21,126 nt of DNA from positions 1 through 21,126 of the forward strand of contig JAKBAG010000014.1 in the NCBI GenBank assembly GCA_021809235.1. The letters are read 5' to 3'. Made by a program: the position numbers and the translations under genes. The notes under the pieces were generated by a model. That model was not told where the DNA came from. It made no database searches and was given only the letters and a program-made list of their open reading frames with translations. Each line of letters begins with the position of its first letter. Position 1 is the first letter of the stretch. The stretch is from Acidobacteriota bacterium. GTDB lineage: Bacteria > Acidobacteriota > Terriglobia > Terriglobales > Acidobacteriaceae. Of the stretch, positions 12,645-19,832 are shown one piece after another.

Positions 12645-14897
12645 GTGGAACGGAAGCTCTTCAACCCGCGATTGTTTCTGCTGGTTCCTGCCGCTGTGCT
12701 GGTGGCGGGTTGCGGCGGCAGCTTTACGCTGGCCAATTCCGGTGCCGGGCAGGTGGTGCTGCGCAGCCAGACGGCTGGTGCCGCGTCTGCGCCGATGTCC
12801 GTACCCACGTCCAGAGCCACGCTCCCCACGTCTGCCACGCTGAACTGGACGGCGACGACAACCGATGGGCTGCCGGTGGCGGTCGAGTGGTCGGTGACCG
12901 GCGGGGACCCGCACGCGGGTGCTGGCTCGGTAACCGCGGATGGAATGTATACCGCACCCTCCTGGCTGACAGTGGACGATGCTCAGGTGACGCTGCATGC
13001 GCGGGTGCCGGGCGCGGCGACGGATGCGGCCACGGCCGAGATCCAGATTACGCCGGGCTTCATTCGCCCGATTTCGCCGGAGAATCTGGCGGTGGCTCCG
13101 GGGTCTGCTGTGAGCCTTTCTGCGTCTCTCGCTGAGGTTGGCGGGAATGCGTCGATCGGGTTCTCGCTTCCGGCAGGGGAGAACGGCACGCTTTCGGCGG
13201 CGGACTGCCAGCGCAGTCCGCTGACGAGCCAAACGCCTGCGTATACCGTCTGCTCGGTGACCTACACGGCGCCGGCGACTGCTCCTGCGGCTACGATTGC
13301 GGTGCCGCTGCGGGCCACGATCCAGGTGCCTGCGCAGAGGTCCGTTGGAGGGGTGAGCAGCGTGGCCTCACTGCTGCTGAGCCCGGAGGGGATTACCAGC
13401 AATCCGGCGGCGCACCAGCAGGCGTTGGCGCTGCCGGTTCTGCTGGGCAGCTCGGCGGGCAGCAACTCCGACTATGACGCATCGGGCGGGCAGCTGATGG
13501 ACTGCTGCGGAGGAACGCTGGGCGCGCTGGTGGAGGATGCGGGCGGCAATCGCTATGTGCTGGGGAACAATCACATCTTTGCCCGGAGCGATCAGGCGAT
13601 ACCGGGGGAATCGATGATCCAGCCGGCGCTGATTGACAACGGTTGCACACCCTACGGCGAAGGTCCTGGCACGGTGCCGGTGGCCTCGCTGGTAGCGTAT
13701 CCGCTGCTGGACGCGCCGGGGACGCGAGTGGATGCGGCACTGGCGCGCGTATCGCCCGGTTCGGTTGATCCAGCCGGTGCGATTCTGGAGCTTGGCGCGC
13801 GGCAGCAGGACAATACGCTGGCTGCGGCGCCGCCGGGCGTCTCCTCGACGGCGGGTCGAGGCGAACAGCCCCGGCTGGGGATGACGGTGGCCAAAAGCGG
13901 CCGGACGACCGGGCTGACGTGCGGCAGCATTACGGCGCTCGATACCGAGATTCTGGTGGATTACTATCGCGACTGCGCGGAGACGGAGCACGCCTTCCGC
14001 AAGCGATTTACAGGGCAGATGGTGGTCTCCGGCAATCACTTTGCCGATGCCGGCGACTCGGGTTCGCTGGTGGTGGATGGAGCTACGGCTGAGCCGGTGG
14101 GGCTGTTCTTTGCCGGTGGAGTGGACAATACCGGAGTGGAGCAGGCAATTGCCAATCCTGTGCGGGACGTGCTGGGCGATCTGTCGCATGCTCTGGGCGC
14201 CGGTGCGCTGCGCTTTGTAGGCGCAGCGGATCATCCGGTAGCCTGCCTGCGCTATCCTGCGCCGCAAGCCGCGTCGGCGGAGCTATCCGCGCCGGTGCGT
14301 GCTGCGGCGGCCCATGCCCTGGAGCTGGCGCGGCAGTGGGCGGCAACCACGCGAAGCGCGGCATCCGGCGCAGCAGATGCGGCCCAGCCGGAGCTGGTGG
14401 CCAGTCTGGATGCGGTTGCTTCCGATGGAACTCCCCGGCCGGCGATACGAATTTCCGGACCGATTGCCGCAGTGGCGCCGCGCACGTTTGCCGGAGTGCC
14501 GACGCAGGCCGCTCCCTCGGCTGCGGTGCCGGATGCGGCGGCGCTGGCGGCTGCCGAGCGGGTCCGCGACAGCCACTCGGCGGCGCTGTTTGCGCTCAGT
14601 CCGGCGATCTTTGGTGTGGGCGTGGGACAGAGCGCAGACAATCCGGCTGATCCGGCGCTGATCCTGTTTGTGGATCGGAGCCAGCCGCTGCCGGAGCTGC
14701 CAACTACTGTAGGCGGCCAGCGGCTGCGGGTGATTCGCATGGAGAGGCCGCACGTGACGCGGGGGCATGGTCAGCCTGCGGTGCATGGTTGCCGACCATC
14801 GCTGGGGGCGTTGCGCGAGGGCAGCCAGAATTTCGGTGTGCAGCCAGGTGGTCTTCCGCTGCGCAGTCTTCCGTTGCGCAGCCTGCCGCTGCCCTGA
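12645..14897 (+). CDS. Large lipoprotein with Ig-like region and trypsin-like (NAL1-like) serine protease domain
   Basis: 750 residues from GTG 12645, chosen because AGGGGA lies 8 nt upstream and the next residues give a lipoprotein signal (MERKLFNPRLFLLVPAAV, lipobox LVAGC with Cys23). Residues about 65-135 look like an Ig/BACON-type repeat (VEWSVTGGDPHAGAGSVTAD). A chymotrypsin-fold domain spans about 285-525: H310 in GNNHIF, D363 in RVDAALARV and S472 in DAGDSGSLV form a complete triad, and GGTLGALVED and KSGRTTGLTCG are typical of NAL1-like bacterial proteases. Near the C-terminus, residues about 645-705 (FGVGVGQSADNP, ALILFVDRSQPLPELP, VGGQRLRVI) resemble the module that normally precedes this protease. 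The tail repeats LPLRS. It is probably membrane-anchored outside the inner membrane; its target is unknown. Confidence 0.85.
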   Translation: MERKLFNPRLFLLVPAAVLVAGCGGSFTLANSGAGQVVLRSQTAGAASAPMSVPTSRATLPTSATLNWTATTTDGLPVAVEWSVTGGDPHAGAGSVTADGMYTAPSWLTVDDAQVTLHARVPGAATDAATAEIQITPGFIRPISPENLAVAPGSAVSLSASLAEVGGNASIGFSLPAGENGTLSAADCQRSPLTSQTPAYTVCSVTYTAPATAPAATIAVPLRATIQVPAQRSVGGVSSVASLLLSPEGITSNPAAHQQALALPVLLGSSAGSNSDYDASGGQLMDCCGGTLGALVEDAGGNRYVLGNNHIFARSDQAIPGESMIQPALIDNGCTPYGEGPGTVPVASLVAYPLLDAPGTRVDAALARVSPGSVDPAGAILELGARQQDNTLAAAPPGVSSTAGRGEQPRLGMTVAKSGRTTGLTCGSITALDTEILVDYYRDCAETEHAFRKRFTGQMVVSGNHFADAGDSGSLVVDGATAEPVGLFFAGGVDNTGVEQAIANPVRDVLGDLSHALGAGALRFVGAADHPVACLRYPAPQAASAELSAPVRAAAAHALELARQWAATTRSAASGAADAAQPELVASLDAVASDGTPRPAIRISGPIAAVAPRTFAGVPTQAAPSAAVPDAAALAAAERVRDSHSAALFALSPAIFGVGVGQSADNPADPALILFVDRSQPLPELPTTVGGQRLRVIRMERPHVTRGHGQPAVHGCRPSLGALREGSQNFGVQPGGLPLRSLPLRSLPLP
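14853..14894 (+). repeat. 15-nt tandem repeat encoding LPLRS
   Basis: A 15-nt unit (CTTCCGCTGCGCAGT and variants) is repeated about 2.8 times at the very end of the protease gene, encoding LPLRS-LPLRS-LPLP before the stop. It is likely a slippage-made C-terminal tail. Confidence 0.85.
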
Positions 14898-14925
14898 TTG
14901 CAGTCTGGACCGGAGGCTGCCGCAG

Positions 14926-16818
14926 TCAGGCCGTACCGGATTCGGCCGCGAGCGCGGCGGGGAAGAGCCGAGCCGGATCGAGATCGGGCACAAAGAGGAT
15001 AAAGACAGTGCCGGAGGCAGCAGCCGGATCCGTGGGCTGCCGCTGTCGGCTGCGAACGCGAATGGAGCCTTCGTGCTTGGCGACAATCTCCGAGCTGACC
15101 CAGAGTCCAAGCCCGGTTCCGGTGACTTCCTTGGTGGTAAAGAAGGCTTCAAAGATGTGCTTGCGTGCCTCGGGGGCAATGCCGCAGCCGGTGTCTGCCA
15201 CGAGAAAGCGGACGCCCTGGCGCTCGGGGTTCCGGGGGTCTGTGGCGCGGCGTGCACGCACCAGCAGGCGTCCGCCCTCGGGCATGGAGTCAATGGCGTT
15301 GCCCACAAGATTGGCAAAGACCTGACGGATTTCTCCGGCAAAGCAATAGAGGTCGATCCCGGCGTCGTACTGCTTTTCCACGTGAATGCCGCGGTGCTGC
15401 AGACGGACCTGGTGCAGACTGAGCACGGAATCGAGCAGGTCGCTGAGGCGAGCCCGCGCCGCCTGCGTGGATTGCCGATAGAAGCGAAGGGTCTGCTGGG
15501 TGATTTCGGCGACACGCTTGACCTCATGCTCGGCCATCTGGACCCAGCCCAGCGCCGGTTCCTGCAACTGGGCATGGTTGCTGAGCAGGTAGAGCAGGTT
15601 GGTGATGGCCTCCAGAGGGTTGTTGATCTCATGGGCGATGGAAGCGGCGAGGCGTCCGGTGGCGGCGAGTTTTTCGGTTTTGCGCAGGGCCTCTTCACTG
15701 CGTTTGCGGTCAGTGGCGTCCAGCACGATGACGCCAACCCAGCGGACCTGTTGCAGCAGGGTGCGAATGGGATAGGCGTTGGCAATCCAGGTCCAGTTCC
15801 ATGCCGAACCTTCGCCGCTGAGCTCGATGTCGCGCATGGGCCTGTCCTCGGCAAAGACCTGGGCGATGGTGGCCTGCAGGATGCTGGCCGCCTGCTGCGG
15901 CAGGACTTCGTCCAGGGTTCGGCCAAGCAGGCGGCTCATGGAACTGGAGGTCATTTCCGCAAAGATGCGGTTGACGCGGACAAAGCGCGCCTGGCGGTCA
16001 AAGAAGGCAAAGCCGATGGGTGCGTTGGCCAGCATGGAGTCGAGCAGGGAGAGCGTGTCACTGAGCCCGGCGCGCTGCTCCTCGATGGAGGCGACCATGC
16101 GGTTGAAGGCTTCGATGAGGTCGCCGATCTCGTTGTGGACCAGCATGGGAAGCGGAAAGCTGGCCGGGCTTTCCGGAGCGCGCATCAGCGCCTGGGTGCC
16201 CTCATGGAGCACGCCCAGTGGCCGGGTGATGGAGCGTGCCATGACCAGCACGAGCACGATGGAGGCGGCAATCCAGATGATGCCAAAGACCACGGCCGAG
16301 TGCAGCATCAGCTCCAACTGCTGGTTGTCCCAGACGCGGTCGCTGTGGACCCAGGCGTAGCCCCAGAGGCGGTCCCGATGATGGATGGCGGCTACACTCT
16401 CCCATTCATTGGGACCGGTGGAAAAGACGACCGGTTCGTCGCCGTGAACGCGATGCATCTGCATGTGTTCCAGCGAGCTGAGCTCCTGGGCGACGGGGCG
16501 GTCTGCGGTGTTGCTGGCGGCAAAGAGAATCCGCCCATCGGTGTCGGTCACGATGGACTCGGCGACGCTGGGCGATTTGGCCATGATGTCGACGGAAAGT
16601 CCGACCAGATCGGGTCGGCGGTCGTCGAGGGCCTCATCGGCTTCAAAGGCGGCAATGTTGGCCTGGTGCGCCAGCCGCTGCTCCACGCGGCTGATGATCT
16701 CCTGATGCTGCTGGCGGACCATGACCCAGGCGAAGAGGCCAAGGCTGAGCAGCTCAAGAGCCACCACACCGGCCAACAGCTGCAGGGAGATTGACCGTGG
16801 CCACCACCGCAATTGCAT
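14926..16818 (-). CDS. Membrane-bound PAS sensor histidine kinase
   Basis: 630 residues, ATG 16818 with AGGAGA 6 nt upstream. A first membrane span (about 12-34) and a second (about 175-195) enclose a roughly 140-residue outer sensor region. Then come HAMP (about 196-250, with RSITRPLGVL and NEIGDLIEAFNRM), PAS (about 258-370, LLDSMLANAPIGFAFFD) and the kinase core: H396 in SIAHEINNPLEAI, N-box NLVGNAIDSM, G1 DTGCGI, F-box EAFFTTK and G2 GTGLGL. It is an NtrB-like HisKA kinase with all catalytic motifs. No response regulator is adjacent; the receiver-HPt and NarL regulators lie about 7 kb away. The gene follows ypdA by 63 nt on the same strand, so the two are probably one operon. It converges on the protease gene with a 28-nt gap. 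Confidence 0.95.
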   Translation of the reverse strand: MQLRWWPRSISLQLLAGVVALELLSLGLFAWVMVRQQHQEIISRVEQRLAHQANIAAFEADEALDDRRPDLVGLSVDIMAKSPSVAESIVTDTDGRILFAASNTADRPVAQELSSLEHMQMHRVHGDEPVVFSTGPNEWESVAAIHHRDRLWGYAWVHSDRVWDNQQLELMLHSAVVFGIIWIAASIVLVLVMARSITRPLGVLHEGTQALMRAPESPASFPLPMLVHNEIGDLIEAFNRMVASIEEQRAGLSDTLSLLDSMLANAPIGFAFFDRQARFVRVNRIFAEMTSSSMSRLLGRTLDEVLPQQAASILQATIAQVFAEDRPMRDIELSGEGSAWNWTWIANAYPIRTLLQQVRWVGVIVLDATDRKRSEEALRKTEKLAATGRLAASIAHEINNPLEAITNLLYLLSNHAQLQEPALGWVQMAEHEVKRVAEITQQTLRFYRQSTQAARARLSDLLDSVLSLHQVRLQHRGIHVEKQYDAGIDLYCFAGEIRQVFANLVGNAIDSMPEGGRLLVRARRATDPRNPERQGVRFLVADTGCGIAPEARKHIFEAFFTTKEVTGTGLGLWVSSEIVAKHEGSIRVRSRQRQPTDPAAASGTVFILFVPDLDPARLFPAALAAESGTA

Positions 16819-16881
16819 CGCTGTTCTCCTCTGGCTTGCTGGCTGGAGCGTGTCGGATTGCCTGGGGCGGGCCGGATCGGC

Positions 16882-17958
16882 TCAGGCGCGGGATATCGGC
16901 AAACGTGTGGCCAGGTCGCGGGCGATCGTGTCACCGTGGAATCGGCCGTTTTCGATAAAGATTTCATTGGTGCGGGCGCCGGCGACGATGACACCGGCCA
17001 GATAAATTCCGGGGACATTGCTTTCCAGTGTTTCCGGATTGCAGACCGGAAGCCGATCCTGGCCCACCTGTTCGATGCCGAGGCTGGCCAGAAAGTCGAA
17101 ATCCGGATGATAGCCGGTGAGCGCGAAGACGAAATCATTGCGGACAATCCGCTCGCCCTGCGGAGTCTCGAGAGTGACTTCGTCCAGCCCGATGCGGGTG
17201 ACGCGAGAGGAGAAGAATGCCTGAATCTCGCCGTTGCGGATGCGATTCTCGATGTCGGGCTTGATCCAGTACTTGACGTGGCCGTGGATGGCATCGCCGC
17301 GATGGACGAGCGTGACCCGCGATCCGTGACGCCAGAGTTCGAGCGCGGCAATGGCCGCGGAGTTCTTGCCGCCGATGACCAGCACATCGAGCCCGGCATA
17401 GGGGTGGGGATCATCGTAGTAGTGATGCACCTTGGAGAGATCCTCACCGGGGATGCCGAGCGTGTTGGGCAGGTCATAGTAGCCGGTGGCGACAATGAGC
17501 TTGCGCGCCAGCAGGCGCCGCTGCCGGCCGAAGCGGTCGCAAAGCAGGACGTGAAAGGCGCCGTCGGAGCCGGTGACCTGGGTGACGCGCTGGTATTGCC
17601 GGACATCGAGATGGAAGTGGGCCGCGACCTGACGGTAATACTGCAGCGCCTCGTCGCGCGTGGGCTTCTGGTGCGGGCTGGGGAAGGGAATGCCGCCGAT
17701 TTCCAGCAGCTCCGGCGTGGTGAAAAAGGTCATGTGCGAAGGGTAGTGGAAGAGCGAGTTGCAGAGGCAGCCCTTGTCGACCAGGGCTACGCGCAGGCCC
17801 ACGCGCTGGGCCTCAATGGCGCAGGCCAGCCCGGTGGGACCGGCTCCGATGACGAGGACATCGAGCTGCTGCCGGCCAGCCGCTTCATCGTCGGCCTGGA
17901 AGGCGTTGTTGTCGTTTGTCGATTGCTGCTGAAACTCCACTTCGTCTGCGGTGGCCAC
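16882..17958 (-). CDS. ypdA: YpdA-family FAD/NAD(P)H oxidoreductase (putative bacillithiol disulfide reductase)
   Basis: A 358-residue flavoprotein with an FAD motif GAGPTG (38-43), a second dinucleotide motif VIGGKNSAAIAALEL near residue 200, and family stretches NSLFHYPSHMTFF, ATGYYDLPNTLGIPGE and YLAGVIVAGARTNEIFIENG. YpdA proteins reduce oxidised bacillithiol or keep bacilliredoxin active, using NADPH. In the Firmicute enzymes a Cys follows Gly-Pro in the FAD loop; here it is Thr42. Cysteines are instead at 46, 64 and 66, the last two as CLC. An unusual Gln/Asn/Asp-rich N-terminal extension of about 30 residues precedes the fold. The GTG start has AGGAG 5 nt upstream. It is followed by a sensor kinase gene on the same strand. 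Confidence 0.9.
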   Translation of the reverse strand: MATADEVEFQQQSTNDNNAFQADDEAAGRQQLDVLVIGAGPTGLACAIEAQRVGLRVALVDKGCLCNSLFHYPSHMTFFTTPELLEIGGIPFPSPHQKPTRDEALQYYRQVAAHFHLDVRQYQRVTQVTGSDGAFHVLLCDRFGRQRRLLARKLIVATGYYDLPNTLGIPGEDLSKVHHYYDDPHPYAGLDVLVIGGKNSAAIAALELWRHGSRVTLVHRGDAIHGHVKYWIKPDIENRIRNGEIQAFFSSRVTRIGLDEVTLETPQGERIVRNDFVFALTGYHPDFDFLASLGIEQVGQDRLPVCNPETLESNVPGIYLAGVIVAGARTNEIFIENGRFHGDTIARDLATRLPISRA

Positions 17959-17978
17959 AGTTGCTCCTTGCTCTCTTC

Positions 17979-17984
17979 AGATTA
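17979..17984 (-). promoter_or_regulatory. Possible -10 box for the ypdA-kinase operon
   Basis: TAATCT on the - strand, preceded by the A-rich AAAAATTGCCC, would start a short leader that contains the AGGAG site (about 17964-17968) before GTG 17958. The -35 is poor. Confidence 0.3.
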
Positions 17985-18032
17985 GGGCAATTTTTGCGAT
18001 TCGTCTCGCAGCCGGGCAGGATTGGGCAAGAA

Positions 18033-18063
18033 GGCTGCGAAGCCAGGCTATGCCCACAGCCTG
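18033..18063 (-). terminator. Tandem hairpins downstream of the 154-aa gene
   Basis: GGCT-GCGA-AGCC (18033-18044) is a small GNRA-type hairpin. Overlapping it by one base is CAGGCT-ATGCCCAC-AGCCTG (18044-18063), a perfect 6-bp stem. They lie between the 154-aa gene and ypdA, both on the - strand. No T run is present, so termination is only possible. Confidence 0.35.
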
Positions 18064-18161
18064 AAATGCCTGCACATGCGCGGAATGGGGAACAGGCCCT
18101 AGCCGCGTGGGCTGGTATGGCTGTCTTCGCTGCGTCGTTCCGGCAGGGCGCTGACGTGGAA

Positions 18162-18626
18162 TCAGGCGCTGGCTTGCGCTGCCAGGGCTCGCGCAGTTTG
18201 CCGGGCGGTAAGGCGGACTGGCCGAGGTGCGAGCCTGGGGGCAACCGATGGACGAGGCCTGATTTCGAGCACGGATTCCTGAGCAGGGGTCACGACTGGC
18301 GGCGAGGCGACAACCGGGTTTTGCGCGCTCTCTGTGCAGGCCTGCAGGCAAAAGACGCCTTCGTAGATGGGATGGAGCGCGACCGTCTGATTTGCCGTGA
18401 GCTTTCCGGCATGCACGCGTGTCTGCAGCCAGCAACTGAGCCGGGGATCGGCCAGGGTGCACTCCTGCTGCCGCGGATGCTCCGGCAGCGCACAGAGAAT
18501 GCGCAGGTGCCCGAGGTTCAGCTCGATATGTGTCCAGTGATCCGGCAGTGCCCCTGTCTCCGCTTCAGCCAGGGAGCATTGCAGGATGTAATGGCCAAGG
18601 GGGGTTCGACGAATCTGTGCCTGCAT
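18162..18626 (-). CDS. Hypothetical protein, 154 aa
   Basis: The start is set by an excellent SD (AGGAGAGG, 4 nt before ATG 18626), which excludes the longer frame to 18851. Residues 1-105 look folded, with alternating hydrophobic stretches (GHYILQCSLAE, HIELNLGHLRILCALPE, SCWLQTRVHAGKL) and six cysteines. The C-terminal 50 residues are Ala/Pro/Arg-rich and likely disordered or nucleic-acid binding (RPRPSVAPRLAPRPVRLTAR). There is no signal peptide or membrane span. I do not recognise the family. It is a lone gene between dapA and ypdA on the same strand, with about 200-250 nt gaps on both sides, so it probably has its own promoter. Confidence 0.65.
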   Translation of the reverse strand: MQAQIRRTPLGHYILQCSLAEAETGALPDHWTHIELNLGHLRILCALPEHPRQQECTLADPRLSCWLQTRVHAGKLTANQTVALHPIYEGVFCLQACTESAQNPVVASPPVVTPAQESVLEIRPRPSVAPRLAPRPVRLTARQTARALAAQASA

Positions 18627-18838
18627 GAAGCCTCTCCTGTGTTGATCGGCGGCGCAGCAGATTTCACGAGCCGGGATTGCGGGATTCGAGGGCAGAATCC
18701 GCCCGGGTGCTTCGCAAGTCGCCGGAGCCGCAACCGAAGGTACCCTGTCTCTATGGACGCGGCTGTGGCGGAAAGGGATGTATGAAATGCTTGTTACACG
18801 CGCAGGCATCGATCGAAAGATGGAGAAATGACGCCCAA

Positions 18839-18877
18839 GGTCTGCTTGCACCCGTGTCCGGGGAGTGGAAACAGACC
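18839..18877 (-). terminator. Nested hairpin directly after dapA
   Basis: Outer arms GGTCTG (18839-18844) and CAGACC (18872-18877) enclose an inner CCCG-TGTC-CGGG hairpin (18851-18862). The structure touches the dapA stop codon at 18878. It has no T run. Confidence 0.3.
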
Positions 18878-19804
18878 CTAGAACATGCGCATGTCGCCGT
18901 CGGGCAGCGGGGCATCGCGGAGCAGGCCAAGCTCACCGGCCAGCCGCTCGAGCTTGAGCTGCGTGGCACGGGCCGGCTCCACGAGCGGGAGGCGGACGGT
19001 TGCCGAGCAGCGTCCCATCAGGCTCAGAATGGTTTTGACCGGGCCGGGATTGGTCTCCCAGAAATTGGCTTCAAACAGGCGGGTGTATTTGCGATCGATG
19101 GCGCGGGCCGTCTCCCAGTCGCCGCGCAGCGCGGCATGGACCATGCGTGTCATCTCGGTGGGAATCAGGTTGGAGGCCACGCTGGCCACTCCGTGCGCTC
19201 CGGCGCCGATGGCGGCAAGGGCCAGATTGTCATCGCCGACGAAGATGCGGAAGTGCTGCGGCAGCGAGTGGACCAGGGCGGAGATCTGGGTGAGACGACC
19301 GCTGGCTTCCTTGATGGCTACGATATTTTCCGCAGCCTCGGCCAGCCGCAGCACGGTCTCCGGCTCCAGATTGACGGCGGTGCGCCCGGGCACGTTATAG
19401 AGCACGACGGGCATGGGAGCCACGTGCTGCGCCAGGGCCTGAAAGTGGCGAAACAGCCCCTCCTGCGTGGGGCGGTTGTAGTAGGGAGTGGCGGAAAGAA
19501 TGGCGTCCAGGCCGCGGATGCGAGCCAGTTTTTCTGCCCGGCGCAGAAGGGCGCGGGTAGAGTTGTGGGTGCAACCGGCCCAGACGGGAACGCGCCCGGC
19601 GGCCACCTCGACGGCGATCCGCACGACGTCGAGCCACTCTTCTTCGTCCAGCGTGGAGGCTTCCCCGGTGGTTCCGCAGACCATCAGGTAGTCAATCCCT
19701 GAATCGATCTGCCAGTTCACCAGCGCATAGAGTGCATTCTGATCGACACGGCCATCAGCCTTGAAAGGCGTAACGATGGCCGTGCCGCAACCTGTGGTTT
19801 CCAT
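18878..19804 (-). CDS. dapA: 4-hydroxy-tetrahydrodipicolinate synthase
   Basis: This enzyme condenses pyruvate with aspartate semialdehyde, the committed step to diaminopimelate (cell wall) and lysine. It is 308 residues from ATG 19804; in-frame GTG 19807 and TTG 19810 are also possible. Key residues, counted from the TTG: T47-T48 in CGTTGEAS, Y138 in VLYNVPGRTA, the carboxylate-binding R143, and the Schiff-base lysine K167 in IVAIKEASG. The family segment ATPYYNRPTQEGL is present. There is no SD; a TACACT box (19813-19818) lies 8 nt before ATG, so the mRNA may be leaderless. The gene follows the VWFA gene after 28 nt, though its own -10-like box sits in that gap. Other dap genes are not nearby. 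Confidence 0.96.
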   Translation of the reverse strand: METTGCGTAIVTPFKADGRVDQNALYALVNWQIDSGIDYLMVCGTTGEASTLDEEEWLDVVRIAVEVAAGRVPVWAGCTHNSTRALLRRAEKLARIRGLDAILSATPYYNRPTQEGLFRHFQALAQHVAPMPVVLYNVPGRTAVNLEPETVLRLAEAAENIVAIKEASGRLTQISALVHSLPQHFRIFVGDDNLALAAIGAGAHGVASVASNLIPTEMTRMVHAALRGDWETARAIDRKYTRLFEANFWETNPGPVKTILSLMGRCSATVRLPLVEPARATQLKLERLAGELGLLRDAPLPDGDMRMF

Positions 19805-19812
19805 CACCAAGC

Positions 19813-19818
19813 AGTGTA
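19813..19818 (-). promoter_or_regulatory. Candidate -10 box just before dapA
   Basis: TACACT on the - strand, 5 nt before GTG 19807 and 8 nt before ATG 19804. There is no SD between it and the start. It is the same hexamer as in front of the SDR gene at 9525. The -35 is not evident. Confidence 0.35.
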
Positions 19819-19832
19819 CAACGCGCAGGGGG

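Noticed and set aside
14767..16794. A 675-residue open frame on the + strand opposite the histidine kinase
   Set aside because: It is antisense to a kinase with all motifs intact and shows Gly/Asp-rich low-complexity sequence without a domain.
16813..17985. A 390-residue open frame opposite ypdA
   Set aside because: Shadow of the ypdA codons; no SD, no domain.
18627..18851. N-terminal extension of the 154-aa gene up to 18851
   Set aside because: The internal ATG at 18626 has a near-perfect SD; the extension is Arg/Pro/Ser-rich and resembles translated intergenic DNA.
18677..19702. A 341-residue open frame opposite dapA
   Set aside because: Antisense to dapA, whose catalytic residues are all present on the other strand.
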